A stretch of 64,000 nt of DNA from Scilla litardierei (Eukaryota; Streptophyta; Magnoliopsida; Asparagales; Asparagaceae): NCBI GenBank assembly GCA_030789695.1, contig CM061132.1:150978597-151042596 (forward strand), written 5' to 3'. The translations under genes and the position numbers were made by a program. Below, piece by piece: positions 12,490 through 24,426 of this stretch. Each line of letters opens with the position of its first letter. The stretch's first letter is position 1. Below the pieces are notes generated by a model that saw only the letters and a list, made by a program, of their open reading frames with translations, was not told the origin of the DNA and did no database searches.

Positions 12490-15180
12490 AACTGCTCTCA
12501 TGACTGCTTAGTAGACAGTAACACATACGATCCTTCAATACAAATGCTATTTTCATTGCATATAAAAGTCATATAAATATTAGGGCCATCGAATATTATT
12601 GAAGGTTCTAGGAACGTAACTCGGTTGCTCCCAAATGACACTGAAATTAATAATAAAGGATGCATTATTCTCTTCGAATTCAAAAAGAAACTTACTAAGT
12701 TTCAATGACATCCATTTAAACGGATTCCACTTATAACTGCAAATGTGAACGAATAATAAAAATCTGTATATAACGTCTCAAGAAAAAGGAGTAAAATCCA
12801 TACTTGAACGTTTTGAGAGCCTTTCAATCGGCATCTATCATACAATGATTCGGAGAGAGGAAGCAAATTTGACGGAGCACCTGAAGTGCCCAATACCAGC
12901 CTAGTATCTACTTTGGCATGACAGATTTGGCCACCCTGGATCGATTCTGATGCACCGCATCTTATCCTCATCCTATGGACATGACATGCAGAACCAGAAG
13001 ATTCTTCAGACGGGAGAAATCCCTTGCATCCCTTAAGGGAAAACTAATTACAAGGCCATCTCTATTAAAAGTTGACAAAAATCTACATGCTTTCCCGAAA
13101 GAATACAAGGAGATATATGTGGACAAATCCACCACTCCTAGTGGGCCATTTCGTTACTTTATGATACTGATATATGCATTCTCAAAATATTCGTATGTGT
13201 GTCTACTACCGACCCGCAACCTAGCTTTTCCAAAGCTATTGGCACAAATAATAATGTTGTGGGCGCATTTTCCAGACAACCAAATATAGAAAATACGTCT
13301 GGATAATGTAGGTTTTGACTCACCCTCAATAATATACCCAGAACCCCAAACTTGGGACGCTTTAAAGGCACGTCTTGAAGACTGTGAATTGGGTGAGACG
13401 AATTTCCCCAAATTGGGCCCAGATATTGAAAAATCTAGAGCTACACAAATAATATTGTGGGATATAGAGTCATTAACACACTGTGATCCGGTAACAAAGA
13501 AATGTGAAGATGAGATCCTGAAGATCCTACAAATAACAGTTAACAGACTCGTTCATTGACAACCAGAAGATTGTCAGATCACACATCTCTGCTGCAAATA
13601 CTCCAGCTAGAATTGACATCCCTGAGAATGGATGCAATCCACTAGCAGCAGAAGTGGATGTTCCTCAACAAGAAAAGAGGAAGACCATCAGGCTCCAAGA
13701 ACAAAAATCGAAGAAAAAAGAAGAAGAAAAACTCCTGGAGACCTTGAGACAATACTACCACATGATAATGAGCTCATGTCCGTATCATCACCTTTCCCGG
13801 AATCCACTACAGAGCAAATACCGGGAAAACTGAATTGAAAGTAAATGTTGTACGTACTAGGGAGGTGTTGGACAGAAAAAACAAAATTTTCGACAATATA
13901 TTCACGTATCATATTGACACATGCATTGCAAAAGCAATGATACTTATATAATATTGTTCCATACTCCGTTGCCAAAGATCAAACGTAGAGATTTGCCAAA
14001 TATGGAATGATGCAATAAAAGATGAGCTGGACTTGCTTATGAAACGTGAAGTGTTCAGACCTGAAGTCCAAACACCAAAAAGTGTCAAACCTATGGATAA
14101 AATAAGTATTGCATAAATAAGAATAAATAAGTAAAAATCGTATGCTATAAGGTACAACCTATAGCTCAAGGATATTTTCGCTGAAACTGGGGAATAAACA
14201 AATTAAAATGAGCATGACTCATATATACATGATGCATCAGATTCCCTAAGTTATACACTGCGAATACCTTACGATTTGGCAAAGGAAATTTTGGATATGT
14301 TGTTATTGGATGTTGTGACGGCATACCTCTATGGATATCTTACATGCCTGAATAGAGTTCATGACGTCTATTCTATTGAAGAAGGATAATATGAATAATA
14401 AATATTGTATAACCAAGAGAATCACTTAACAAAGCAAGGATTCCCACTAAGAGTTGTCTTTGTATCTGTAAAAAGAGCAAAGGACAGGATTTGAGATCAT
14501 AGTTGTAAACAACTTAAATCTCATCGGATCTCTTGAAGAGAAAACCGAAATATTTGTTCAAGCCTGACTATCAAACATGAAACGAAAGACCTAGGCAAAA
14601 TGAATTTAGTCATGTCTCACAGATTTATTGTCTTAAAAGATAAAAATCATGTAACATTAAAATTCATACGCCAGAGTGCGTTGAAAAAATTTCAAGGACC
14701 TTTATCATCCAATAACTACACATATGGTAGTACAGTCAATGGATGTATAAAAAGACCCCTTCCGTTCGCTAGAAGAGGGGGAGGATATACTAGGTCCTAA
14801 AGTCTCTTATCTAAGTGAAACCAGTGTACTCCTGGCTAACTGCACGCGTCCCGATATAACAGTAGCAGTAAATTCATTAGCTAATGAACGTCAGGCACCT
14901 AAAAAGTGCCATTAAACCGGAGTTAAGCATCTTCTGCGCTTCCTCTAATGGGTCGATAGATTTGGGCTTACATTTTAAAGAATTATCATCCATGCTTATG
15001 CAAATGCGGTTACAGGTCCGACCCCTATAATGAGAAATCATAGACTATGTATCCATAGTGGGACGGCTTTCTACCGCAGATTTGCAAAGCAAACTATGAA
15101 GGCAACATCATCCTATCATTCTGAGATCCTCACCATTCCAGAAACAAGCCAATGGTGTATTTGAGTACGCCTGGTGGTAC
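12490..15180 (+). pseudogene. Copia pol remnant: protease, integrase, RT (left part)
   Basis: A protease-like block (CLVDSNT, later GPSNIIEGSRN and LLPND) is at about 12,500-12,650. GAG-pre-integrase is at about 12,915-13,045. Integrase residues GPFRYFMILIYAFSKYSYVC, LPTRNLAF and LAQII are at about 13,140-13,290. The middle of the integrase core, with the later catalytic residues, is deleted after about 13,315, where the sequence jumps to the downstream block PQTWDALKARLEDCEL. The RT begins near 13,990 (DAIKDELDLLMKREVF), keeps DVVTAYLYG near 14,310, and ends with LLANCTRPDI near 14,840. RNase H starts (SYHSEIL) just before the nested element enters at 15,181. Many stops and shifts; inactive. 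Confidence 0.75.
15176..15180. repeat. Target-site duplication GGTAC (left)
   Basis: GGTAC precedes the LTR at 15,181 and recurs at 23,974-23,978 just after the right LTR. Confidence 0.85.
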
Positions 15181-17515
15181 TGTAGGAAGATATATGCCCA
15201 TGAGGCAATTTATCTTGATTATACGTCTTGTTCATACCATACATGGTACGTATTATTCTAAGTATAAAATCATTTGTATTAATATACTTAGATAATATCC
15301 ATAGACTGATAGTTAGGTCCTTACATATCTAGATGAGATCTCAATTATGAGTAAGTAAGAGACCGAATAGAAACGTAAGTCTAAAACGGTTCGTGATCAT
15401 AGATGTGTCGAGAACTGGATATCGACACATCGGATAGATCACTGTGTCTTCGTCTTACCTTCGGGTAATGATGATCTCATAGTCGTTCGACTTGCTGAAG
15501 TCGGAGACGAGACACAGGTGCTCATTGGAGAATGAGTTCATTGAACGACCAAGTTAGAGTTATTAAATGGTTAACTTTAATGATCTGTCTTTAATAACTC
15601 TAGGGTGATGATATGTTGGTTGATCCTTAAGACCTGAAGTCATCTGTACAAACCTGTGAGCAGACGGTATAGCTTAGACCCATGATCTAGCTTCGAGGAC
15701 CAGTCCTGATGAAAGATCTTAGGTTGGGCTGCACCTGAAGCTCCCAAGGTGAGTAAGTGACTAAGATGGGATTCGTCACTTCCATTAAAGGGAAGTTAGT
15801 GTTACAGGCTCAGTACGGTCTTTATGTTAATCCTCGGCCGGGGTACGTTGTAAGTAGTACAACGTGTATACAATAAAGACCGCCGTATACTGACCAATGT
15901 TGTCTAATAGGGTTGACAGAAAACCATACCCTAGGCGAACAATAAACACAGTCTTGACGAAGGGATTTTAGCTAACGGCATTCATCACTGACACAGCCAA
16001 TGCAAACCCTATGATACTTTTGTCAAAGGGTCGATCACGTTATGATGACTCTGAAACAGGGACGACAGCTACTGCTCGTAGTGACCGTCGTCTAGGGGTT
16101 TCGAGCCCCAACCTGTAGTAAGGTCAGGCTGTAGGGTCTCACACCGAGTAGTGTTCGTGTCTTAGTAATAGGAATATAGAAAAGAGAGAAATATCATTTG
16201 ATGATATTAAACATTCACAAAACGGTTGTGAATATTAGTCGCATTAGCAATAGGGACACAACGTTGCATTAGATGCTAACTTTGACTAAACGTGTTGTAA
16301 ATTAGTTACGACGAATTTAGTAGGAACAAACTTGTTGAAAAGGGTTACCTGGATGACGGGATCGTCCCGGTCTAAACACAGGTTCAAACCGCGTCCAAAT
16401 CGGAGCTCAAACGAGTCCAGAAACGCAGAAATAGTTCAAGGAGAAGTGGGTTAGACCCACTGGGCCAAAAGGCCCATGTGCAAAGGCAAAACGGGCGCCG
16501 CCCGCTGGCTACAACGGGCGCGGCCCGCTGCAGCAGCGGGCGGGCGCACCCGCTAAGCCTAGTGGGCGCGCCCGTAACTTAAGTCAAATTAGGGTTTTTT
16601 GAAACCCCTAATGACGGCTACGAATTTTGAGAAATTGCTAAACTTTGAGCAATTGTTTGAGGGGTCAAACGAAGTCGAAATTCGTCGCCGTCAGTTCCTA
16701 CGCGTTCATCATTCCAAGCTCTTCTGATTGATAGCTTGTTTGGTGTCTGAAGTTTAGTATGCGAGGAGAATTAATTCGTTAAAATTTGACTTTGTGAAAG
16801 GCTAACTTTAAAGTTGAAATTAAGCCAAATGGCTTAATTGAATTTTTCTCTTCATGGGAATTGTCCCACATTGCCCGCAACGAGAGGTTGAGTGCTCACT
16901 CCCTATATAAATAGGGGTGCACTCTCCTCGTTGAAAAACACACCAGTCAACGATCGAGTAGCTCCAGATTTTTAGAGCAAGCTCGATCGGCGACTAAATC
17001 TCTCTCTCTATTTTCCTATTCTCCGGAGTAGTCCTAGCACGACTACGAAGGGGGTTTGGATCTGATCCGGACGTTTAAGACGCTGGTTTCTTCTCAAGTG
17101 AAACTTTCTACCGCGTGTGATCGGCTCGGAGGCGAAAGCAGCTTGGGCGGATCGGTGCGAGGGTGCGAGGCGGCTCAGGCAGATCGGGTCAACGCGGCTC
17201 GGCTACGAGGAGCTTCTCAAGACGGTGCGGTACATCTTGCCTGCCCCAGGGCCAAGATTCCGGGTATGTGGTTAAGCGTTTTCTAGTGTAGTTTTAATTA
17301 GTCGCTTTAGTGTAGATCCTTCTTAGGGTGGTCAGACCCACTCCAAGTCGGCATAGATCGGGCTTGGTTCTGGCTCCCCAGAGCCTAGCTAAATAGTTTA
17401 GCTAGTGTAGAAATTTGATTTCTGGTTTTTTCCGCTGCGCTTTTGTGCCTCCGTGGTCCGTCCGACTTAGGACGGATACGGACCCGAGCTCTGGGGGTCC
17501 GCCAAAACCCCAGAA
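15181..17515 (+). repeat. Left LTR of the TR-GAG element
   Basis: Starts TGTAGGAAGATATATGCCC after GGTAC. Its right end aligns with the CCCTAACA terminus of the right LTR but reads CCCCAGAA here, so the terminal CA is mutated. TATA box at 16,904. The GC-rich island (16,489-16,575) is short in this copy. Confidence 0.85.
16904..16913 (+). promoter_or_regulatory. TATA box in the left TR-GAG LTR
   Basis: TATATAAATA downstream of TTGTCCCACATT; the matching site in the right LTR is at 23,362. Confidence 0.65.
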
Positions 17516-17516
17516 G

Positions 17517-17529
17517 TGGTATCGGAGCC
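17517..17529 (+). promoter_or_regulatory. Primer-binding site, initiator-Met tRNA type
   Basis: TGGTATCGGAGCC one base after the LTR, matching the common plant sequence TGGTATCAGAGCC at all but one base. This fixes the left LTR end and the plus orientation. Confidence 0.85.
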
Positions 17530-18909
17530 AGGTTATGCTATAGATCTACTATAGCGACTTTTTAATCGTTAAAAATGCTTAGCTTTTATGTTCAAAACTT
17601 TTTAGCTTTATGTTAAATTAGTTTTGAAAATATTTTTGTGTTTCAAAAATCAATTTTGCAACACGGAAATTTATTTTAATTTTGGGACAAATTATTTTTA
17701 TGCGATAAATCTAAAAGAAGTCTCATATGTTTTAAATACTTTATAAATTTTTATTATGAGACATTAAAAAATTTTAAAGAGTATTTAAAGTTTATGTAAA
17801 CTTTATAGAAAATTTTTTATTTTTGAAATCTAAAAGTTTTCTTTAGTTACATAAAAGTTAGAGATCTTTGAACCTTATTTGAAAGCTTCTAACAGGATTT
17901 CTAAAAGATTTTAAAAGTGTTTAAAATTGTTTTAATGGATATGTAAACTTTAAGAAATATTTTATTTTCATGAGATGAAATCTAAACTTTTTCTTTTATT
18001 TTACATATATGTTTTCTAAAATTTTTATGAGATATTTAATTTTAGAAATGAGATCAAGAACTTTAAAAGCCAAAGTTTAAAAATTATTAGATAATTTTGT
18101 TCGACCTAGTTTTATGCGATAAAATTATTATGGAGGCTTTAAAATTTTTAATCTTTAATTTTTAAGTGTTAAAATTTAGATTTGCATGTTTTAATTATGT
18201 AGATAATGTTAAACTTGCAAATACACTTCATATGTCACTAAAATGAAACTTTATTTTATGCGGATAAATTAGCTGTTTCATTTCATGTTGAATAATGTAT
18301 TCACAAACCTTATTAGGTTAGCCATTAAAACAAGATAGTGACATGCTATGTTTGATAAAACAAAACAACATCAAACCTAATACCAGATTAGGGTAGTCCC
18401 TTTTTGTTTTGTAAATCATTTCATTAAAACGTTCAATTAAATGATTTTCATAAAAAGACAATGTTGAATTGTTTTATTAAAATCCTAATTAGATTGGGGT
18501 AGCAAGTTGAACGTAGAACCTTATAGTTGATAAGGACTTAATAAAAGATGTTCAACCAATCTAAAAAATTTTGAATTTTTAGGATCAACTAGTTGATAAG
18601 GATTAACTAGTTCTCTTAATTAAAAGCCATTTAGTTGTTTGGAAAACATAAGATTGATGACAACTCCTTCAATGGATCATGATGTCGGTCAATGTGCTTG
18701 GCTAAAGTTTTTGGACCAACCTAGCTAGACTGGGTAACAAGTGGTCCTGGCTTAGTCAATTCCCTGGCCGCGTCCGCTGGACCGCAAGGAGTCGATTCAT
18801 GACTATGTAAGTCCATCGACTATACCTAAGTCAATACGATAATAATCTTGTTCAAGATAAATCGTAGCCCTCCTTGTTTTAGGAGTTGGCAACTGTAAGA
18901 AACATGTTT

Positions 18910-18934
18910 CGGTTGTTGAGCTACACTCAAGCCG
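18910..18934 (+). other. Leader hairpin (CGG/CCG outer stem)
   Basis: CGG, bulged TTG, TTGAG, loop CTACA, CTCAA, single G, CCG. It is a shorter member of the leader hairpin family. Confidence 0.5.
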
Positions 18935-19244
18935 TGACATGTCAATCTTATAGAAACCGATTTCTTGATTGACATCTTAACCTGACTGAAACCGTTGTCT
19001 CATCCCTGGAGCTTCGGCGTAAGTCTAACCAAGAATGTAGTCTAAGAACTGACCCAAACCGGCGCGTCGTGCATACACCGAGCAAAGGGGCAAGTCAGGC
19101 TAGACACGAAAACAAGGGTCCGACTAGGCTAGCCATTGTGATCCGGTTGAGCACACTCATGATCACAAATGACTAGGGGTAAAATCGATAGGGAATCATA
19201 GTAAATATGATTGACGACGAGTTCGTCTACCGACTGCAGAGTCG

Positions 19245-19275
19245 GACAACTTGTTGAGATACACTCAAGGTTGTC
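19245..19275 (+). other. Leader hairpin (GACAAC/GTTGTC outer stem)
   Basis: GACAAC, bulged TTG, TTGAG, loop ATACA, CTCAA, single G, GTTGTC. It lies about 160 bp before the gag start, a usual place for packaging or dimerisation signals in retroelements; the function is inferred. Confidence 0.6.
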
Positions 19276-19435
19276 AGACTCAGGGTAGTCGGATCCCTCT
19301 CTCACAAATGTTATTTTATAATAAATTGTTTATTATTATGGCTTTAAATAAATTTAGTGCGAGAATATAGTTTTATTAAAACCATTAAAACTATACTACG
19401 AACATATACTAACTAAAGTATCTATAAAATGTAGA

Positions 19436-20278
19436 ATGGACTCAGGTCTAAAATACATGGTAGAAAAGAACGTGCTGGATGGAACCAACTACAAAGACTG
19501 GCTTAGGAACATTAAGTTGGTCCTTTCCCTAGCTGGTATTGGATATATATTGTTCGAGGACGCTCCGGAGAAGCCCGATGAGGATTCAACCCACGAAGAG
19601 AAAGAAGCCTTCAAGTTGTACCAGAGGGATGCAGAGAAGGCAAGATGCCTTACTCTAGCTTCGATGACCAACGAACTGCAGAGGAAGCATGAACATATGG
19701 ATGTTCAGAGCATACTCCTTAATGCACAAGAGTTGTATGGCAAGCAATCCAGAGCTGCCAAGTTCGAAGCTACTAGCAACCTCTGGGGCACAAAGATGAT
19801 GACAGGGCCCGTACAAGATCATGTTATCAAGATGATCGGGTACGTAGAGGACGCCGCCCAGTTAGGATTTGTCCTAGACAATGAGATGTCCACGGACATT
19901 ATCCTAAAGTCTTTAACTCCCGAGTTCAAGCCCTTTATAACTGGCTTTATAATGAACAGCCTTGAGACGGATCTTCCTGGTCTCCTCAATATGCTCCGGC
20001 AATTTGAGGAGATTGAGAAGAAGCCGACTGCACTGGTTGTTGGCTCTGTTACTTCCGACCAGCCGAAAGGCAAAGGAAAGAAGAGGCATGTCCCACAACC
20101 TGCGAAGCTAAGAATGGGAAGAAGAAGAACAAAGGGGCCCCGTCGAAATCTGAGTGCTTCCATTGCCACAAGATTGGCCACTGGAAGAGGAACTGCAAGA
20201 TCTATCTTGCAGAGAAGAAGAAGTGGCATACTGATGCCTCTACCTCAGGTACAAATTAAAATTCAATTAAATGCAATT
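19436..20278 (+). pseudogene. Copia-type gag with zinc knuckle, one frameshift
   Basis: The frame from ATG at 19,436 encodes a UBN2/Retrotran-gag type capsid domain: an N-terminus with LDGTNYKDWLRNIKLVL (residues about 14-30), LASMTNELQRKHEHM (about 77-91) and PVQDHVIKMI in the C-terminal half. It ends with FEEIEKKPTALVVGSV. Near 20,095 the knuckle moves to another frame. There ECFHCHKIGHWKRNCKIY keeps a perfect CX2CX4HX4C motif at about 20,147-20,197, followed by WHTDASTSG and a stop near 20,276. One indel therefore separates capsid from nucleocapsid; apart from that the gene is well preserved, unlike everything downstream. In the family, gag forms particles that package element RNA. Confidence 0.82.
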
Positions 20279-21490
20279 ATTTCCATTCATATAGTATGAG
20301 ATACTTATAGACATCTGTGTACTGTATACAGGTGGCTGATAAGAACCAGAGATTGGAGAAGTACGAAGATCGGTCGGCAATCAAAGCATCAGTTGCTGCT
20401 GGGACCGCTCAAAGACTTCTGGAGACGATGATCGTGATGGAGATGATATTTTTTTTATTTGAATAAAATGTATCATCTTTAAGGATCGAAAACAATGAAT
20501 GAGTGCTTTGCACTCAAGGTTTATTTTTGATAAACAAGTTAAGGTTCTTTTCATGAACCCGTTGTTTTGGAATGGATGTCTCGTTTGTTGCAATTGAGAT
20601 TGAATCGGCTTAAATTCTGTGGATGTGGCTTTTCTGTGATGGTTGCGTATATTTTTGAATAATGGTGTATAGCTTCGATAATATTGATTTTGGAGCTGAC
20701 TAAATGTTAGAAGTCAATCAGTAGTTAAGTGTAGGTTCCAGGGGGCGTATAAATTGTGTGCGGACACAATAATACGCATATCAAGATTAATTCTTGATTA
20801 TCTGCATTTAGTTATTAAAAGAGTTAATACCAAATGTGGTTAAAGGAATAAAGTACAGTGTAGGACGTTTTGATTGAACGAGTCAATGTCAAGTTTCCTT
20901 AAAACGATCTTGACTTGACTCATTCGTCAAACCGAACCTGACACTTGTGCATTCCGTCTGAGGCACTTACCAAATGGTTATTTTTGCACATAAATCTAAA
21001 TATGATTTAGATATTATGTTGAAGAAATTTAACCAGTTAATTCTTAAAGTCAGTGGGAGCGAGCTCATATACTTAGTTCCGTTTTTCGGACTAAGTAAAA
21101 AGGATATTTCACTTTAATGAATCTTCTATATAAATCATTAAGTCAAAATTGTTTTGATTTAATCGTATATATATAAAGACTTAGGGTGTCAAATATGTAC
21201 TTGACATATTGACACAATAAAGTGGAGTGAGCTAGAACTGACTTACGGAAATGTTAGACCCCACATCTAAATCGTATAAGTTAACTGTTAGCTATACAAA
21301 GTTAGGAAAATTGATCCAGATCATTTTTCCAAAGGATCAACCCTGTGTGATCAAGAGATGTAATTTCAATCCATTAAAATTCGTTATAGATACTTGTTAG
21401 TAGAACCATTCTTAGGTTTGCCATATCAAATGTCAAAGTGACTGATATGCTAAAACGGTATAAGAAACCGAGATAAATAGCCTAAGTGCA
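20279..21490 (+). other. Region between gag and purine tract: pol mostly lost
   Basis: No open frame of note. There is a short coiled-coil-like stretch (VADKNQRLEKYEDR near 20,330), AT-rich spacer, and faint 3' pol traces. A SGS block at about 21,052, aligning with the residues just before the RT active site, is followed by LVPFFGLSKKD where a family member would have a YVDD-like motif. The catalytic Asp pair is absent. Protease and integrase are missing entirely. Confidence 0.6.
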
Positions 21491-21499
21491 AGTGGGAGA
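21491..21499 (+). promoter_or_regulatory. Polypurine tract of the TR-GAG element
   Basis: AGTGGGAGA directly before the right LTR (TGTAGG). The same GTGCAAGTGRRAGA word precedes the LTR at 9322. Confidence 0.7.
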
Positions 21500-22785
21500 T
21501 GTAGGTTGATATATGCCCATGAGGCAATTTATCTTGATTATACGTCTTGTTCATACCATACATGGTACGTATTATTCTAAGTATAAAATCATTTGTATTA
21601 ATATACTTAGATAATATCCATAGACTTATAGTTAGGTCCTTACATATCTAGATGAGATCTCAATTATGAGTAAGTACAACGGTTCGTGATCATAGATGTG
21701 TCGAGAACTGGATATCGACACATCGGATAGATCACTGTGTCTTCGTCTTACCTTCGGGTAATGATGATCTCATAGTCGTTCGACTTGCTGAAGTCGGAGA
21801 CGAGACACAGGTGCTCATTGGAGAATGAGTTCACTGAACGACCAAGTTAGAGTTATTAAATGGTTAACTTTAATGATCTGTCTTTAATAACTCTAGGGTG
21901 ATGATATGTTGGTTGATCCTTAAGACCTGAAGTCATCTGTACAAACCTGTGAGCAGACGGTATAGCTTAGACCCATGATCTAGCTTCGAGGACCAGTCCT
22001 GATGAAAGATCTTAGGTTGGGCTGCACCTGAAGCTCCCAAGGTGAGTAAGTGACTAAGATGGGATTCGTCACTTCCATTAAAGGGAAGTTAGTGTTACAG
22101 GCTCAGTACGGTCTTTATGTTAATCCTCGGCCGGGGTACGTTGTAAGTAGTACAACGTGTATACAATAAAGACCGCCGTATACTGACCAATGTTGTCTAA
22201 TAGGGTTGACAGAAAACCATACCCTAGGCCAACAATAAACACAGTCTTGACGAAGGGATTTTAGCTAACGGCATTCATCACTGACACAGCCAATGCAAAC
22301 CCTATGATACTTTTGTCAAAGGGTCGATCACGTTATGATGACTCTGAAACAGGACGACAGCTACTGCTCGTAGTGACCGTCGTCTAGGGGTTTCGAGCCC
22401 CAACCTGTAGTAAGGTCAGGCTGTAGGGTCTCACACCGAGTAGTATTCGTGTCTTAGTAATAGGAATATAGAAAAGAGAGAAATATCATTTGATGATATT
22501 AAACATTCACAAAACGGTTGTGAATATTAGTCGCATTAGCAATAGGGACACAACGTTGCATTAGATGCTAACTTTGACTAAACGTGTTGTAAATTAGTTA
22601 CGACGAATTTAGTAGGAACAAACTTGTTAAAAAGGGTTACCTGGATGACGGGATCGTCCCGGTCTAAACACAGGTTCAAACCGCGTCCAAATCGGAGCTC
22701 AAACGAGTCCAGAAACGCAGAAATAGTTCAAGGAGAAGTGGGTTAGACCCACTGGGCCAAAAGGCCCATGTGCAAAGGCAAAACG

Positions 22786-23035
22786 GGCACCGCCCGCTGG
22801 CTACAATGGGCGCATGCCCGCTGCACAGCGGGCGCCCCCGCTGATGCAGCGGGCCAGCGCCCGCTGATGCAGCGGGCACGGCCAGCGCCCGTTGCAAGCG
22901 GGCGCGGCCCGCTGCACGCAGCGGGCCAGCGCCCGCTGCCGCAGCGGGCGCCCGCTCGCTGCCGCAGCGGGCGGGCGGCCCGCCCTTGCTCCCTTGGGCG
23001 GGCGCGCCCGCTAAGCCTAGCGGGCGCGCCCGCAA
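22786..23035. other. Expanded GC-rich palindromic island in the right LTR
   Basis: Tandem, slightly varied units of the form GCCCGCTG-spacer-CAGCGGGC that can fold on themselves. The left LTR has about 90 bp at the same place, so most units were gained or lost after or during the last transposition. Long Ala/Arg/Gly-rich frames on both strands arise only from this composition. Confidence 0.75.
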
Positions 23036-23361
23036 CTTAAGTCAAATTAGGGTTTTTTGAAACCCTTAATGACGGCTACGAATTTTGAGAAATTGCTAAA
23101 CTTTGAGCAATTGTTTGAGGGGTCAAACGAAGTCGAAATTCGTCGCTGTCAGTTCCTACGCGTTCACCATTCCAAGCTCTTCTGATTGATAGCTTGTTTG
23201 GTGTCTGAAGTTTAGTATGCGAGGAGAATTAATTCGTTAAAGTTTGACTTTGTGAAAGGCTAACTTTAAAGTTGAAATTAAGCCAAATAGCTTAATTGAA
23301 TTTTTCTCTTCATCGGAATTGTCCCACATTACCCGCAACGAGAGGTTGAGTGCTCACTCCC

Positions 23362-23371
23362 TATATAAATA
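23362..23371 (+). promoter_or_regulatory. TATA box in the right TR-GAG LTR
   Basis: TATATAAATA matching the site at 16,904. Confidence 0.6.
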
Positions 23372-23973
23372 GGTGTGCACTCTCCTCGTTGAAAAACACA
23401 CCAGTCAACGATCGAGTAGCTCCAGATTTTTAGAGCAAGCTCGATCGGCGACTAAATCTCTCTCTCTATTTTCCTATTCTCCGGAGTAGTCCTAGCACGA
23501 CTACGAAGGGGGTTTGGATCTGATCCGGACGTCTAAGACGCGGGTTTCTTCTCAAGTGAAACTTTCTACCGCGTGTGATCGGCTCGGAGGCGAAAGCAGC
23601 TCGGGCAGATCGGTGCGAGGGTGCGAGGCGGCTCAGGCAGATCGGGTCAACGCGGCTCGGCTACGAGGAGCTTCTCAAGACGGTGCGGTACATCTTGCCT
23701 GCCCCAGGGCCAAGATTCCGGGTATGTGGTTAAGCGTTTTCTAGTGTAGTTTTAATTAGTCGCTTTAGTGTAGATCCTTCTTGGGGTGGTCAGACCCACT
23801 CCAAGTCGGCATAGATCGGGCTAGGTTCTGGCTCCCCAGAGCCTAGCTAAATAGTTTAGCTAGTGTAGAAATTTGATTTCTGGTTTTTTCCGCTGCGCTT
23901 TTGTGCCTCCGTGGTCCGTCCGACTTAGGACGGATACGTACCCGAGCTCTGGGGGTCCGCCAAATCCCTAACA

Positions 23974-23978
23974 GGTAC
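23974..23978. repeat. Target-site duplication GGTAC (right)
   Basis: Second copy of the 5-bp duplication; the split copia resumes here. Confidence 0.85.
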
Positions 23979-24426
23979 ATCACATCACAGTGACGACTGG
24001 GACAGAGGCTGGTCTTTCAGAGCTGATCACATAATCTGAAGACCATGCCACTTGCTTCCCACTTTTGAGGAGACCACATCAGAGCGACGAAACAAAGCAC
24101 ACCTCTCCAGAGAGCTGCTAAATGATGGAGATATTTGTAATCTATATATATTTTCGGAATGTTGTAAATATGAGTGATGAAAAATACCTAAGAAATCTGA
24201 AAGCCTAAGGGCTTGAACAGATCAGGGGGAGTTTAAGGGAATTTGTACTCTTTTTCATTAGTTGTGACTTTTTCCCACATGGTTTTCCATAGCCAAAGAT
24301 TTTAACGAGGCAAATCCCGTCAACTCAGGATCCTGAAGTATCCACCCCCTTGTGAAACTCATATGACGATCAGAATCCCGAAGTATTCATAGGTAGAGTC
24401 CACACTTATGGCTGGATAAGGGGGAG
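23974..24426 (+). pseudogene. Copia RNase H tail, 3' untranslated region and purine tract (right part)
   Basis: Continuation of the copia broken at 15,180. Weak RNase H similarity at 23,980-24,130 is followed by an Ale-type 3' tail: CAGGGGGAG near 24,225, TACTCTTTTTC, and TTTCCCACATGGTTTTCC then TTTTAACGAGGCAA near 24,270-24,312. Two hairpins are present with loops CTGAA (24,328-24,343) and CCGAA (24,373-24,388). The tail ends in AAGGGGGAG at 24,418-24,426. The same tail appears, inverted, at 29,540-29,905. Confidence 0.72.

Larger units (their letters stand above)
17531..19435 (+). other. Long structured leader of the TR-GAG element
   Basis: 1.9 kb between primer site and gag. The first 1.1 kb is very AT-rich, with recurrent TTTTAAA and TATGCGATAAA words and no reading frame. 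From about 18,650 the composition is balanced and holds two hairpins (18,910-18,934 and 19,245-19,275) of the same plan as those at 7,337-7,503. Confidence 0.6.
15181..23973 (+). mobile_element. Gag-only copia-related element (TR-GAG type), complete with TSD
   Basis: Two LTRs (15,181-17,515 and 21,500-23,973) flank a 4-kb interior with a primer site, structured leader, gag and a 3' purine tract, and GGTAC is duplicated on both sides. The interior has no protease, no integrase and no intact reverse transcriptase. A terminal-repeat retrotransposon with only a gag gene is the class named TR-GAG in plants, which must borrow pol functions. By eye the LTRs differ by roughly 25 substitutions (about 1 percent) plus a 28-bp deletion in the right LTR and a much larger GC-rich island there. 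It is younger than the copia it splits. Confidence 0.82.
21500..23973 (+). repeat. Right LTR of the TR-GAG element
   Basis: TGTAGGTTGATATATGCCC...CCCTAACA followed by GGTAC. It is longer than the left LTR mainly because its GC-rich island (22,786-23,035) is expanded. TATA box at 23,362. Confidence 0.87.

Noticed and set aside
17056..17286. 76-codon frame in the TR-GAG LTR, also present at 23,514-23,744
   Set aside because: It begins at TTG, not ATG, lies within the transcribed LTR region, and is shared only because the LTRs are copies; no domain.
22676..23040. Ala/Arg/Gly-rich frames on both strands
   Set aside because: Produced by the GC-rich palindromic island; different frames on both strands look equally protein-like.
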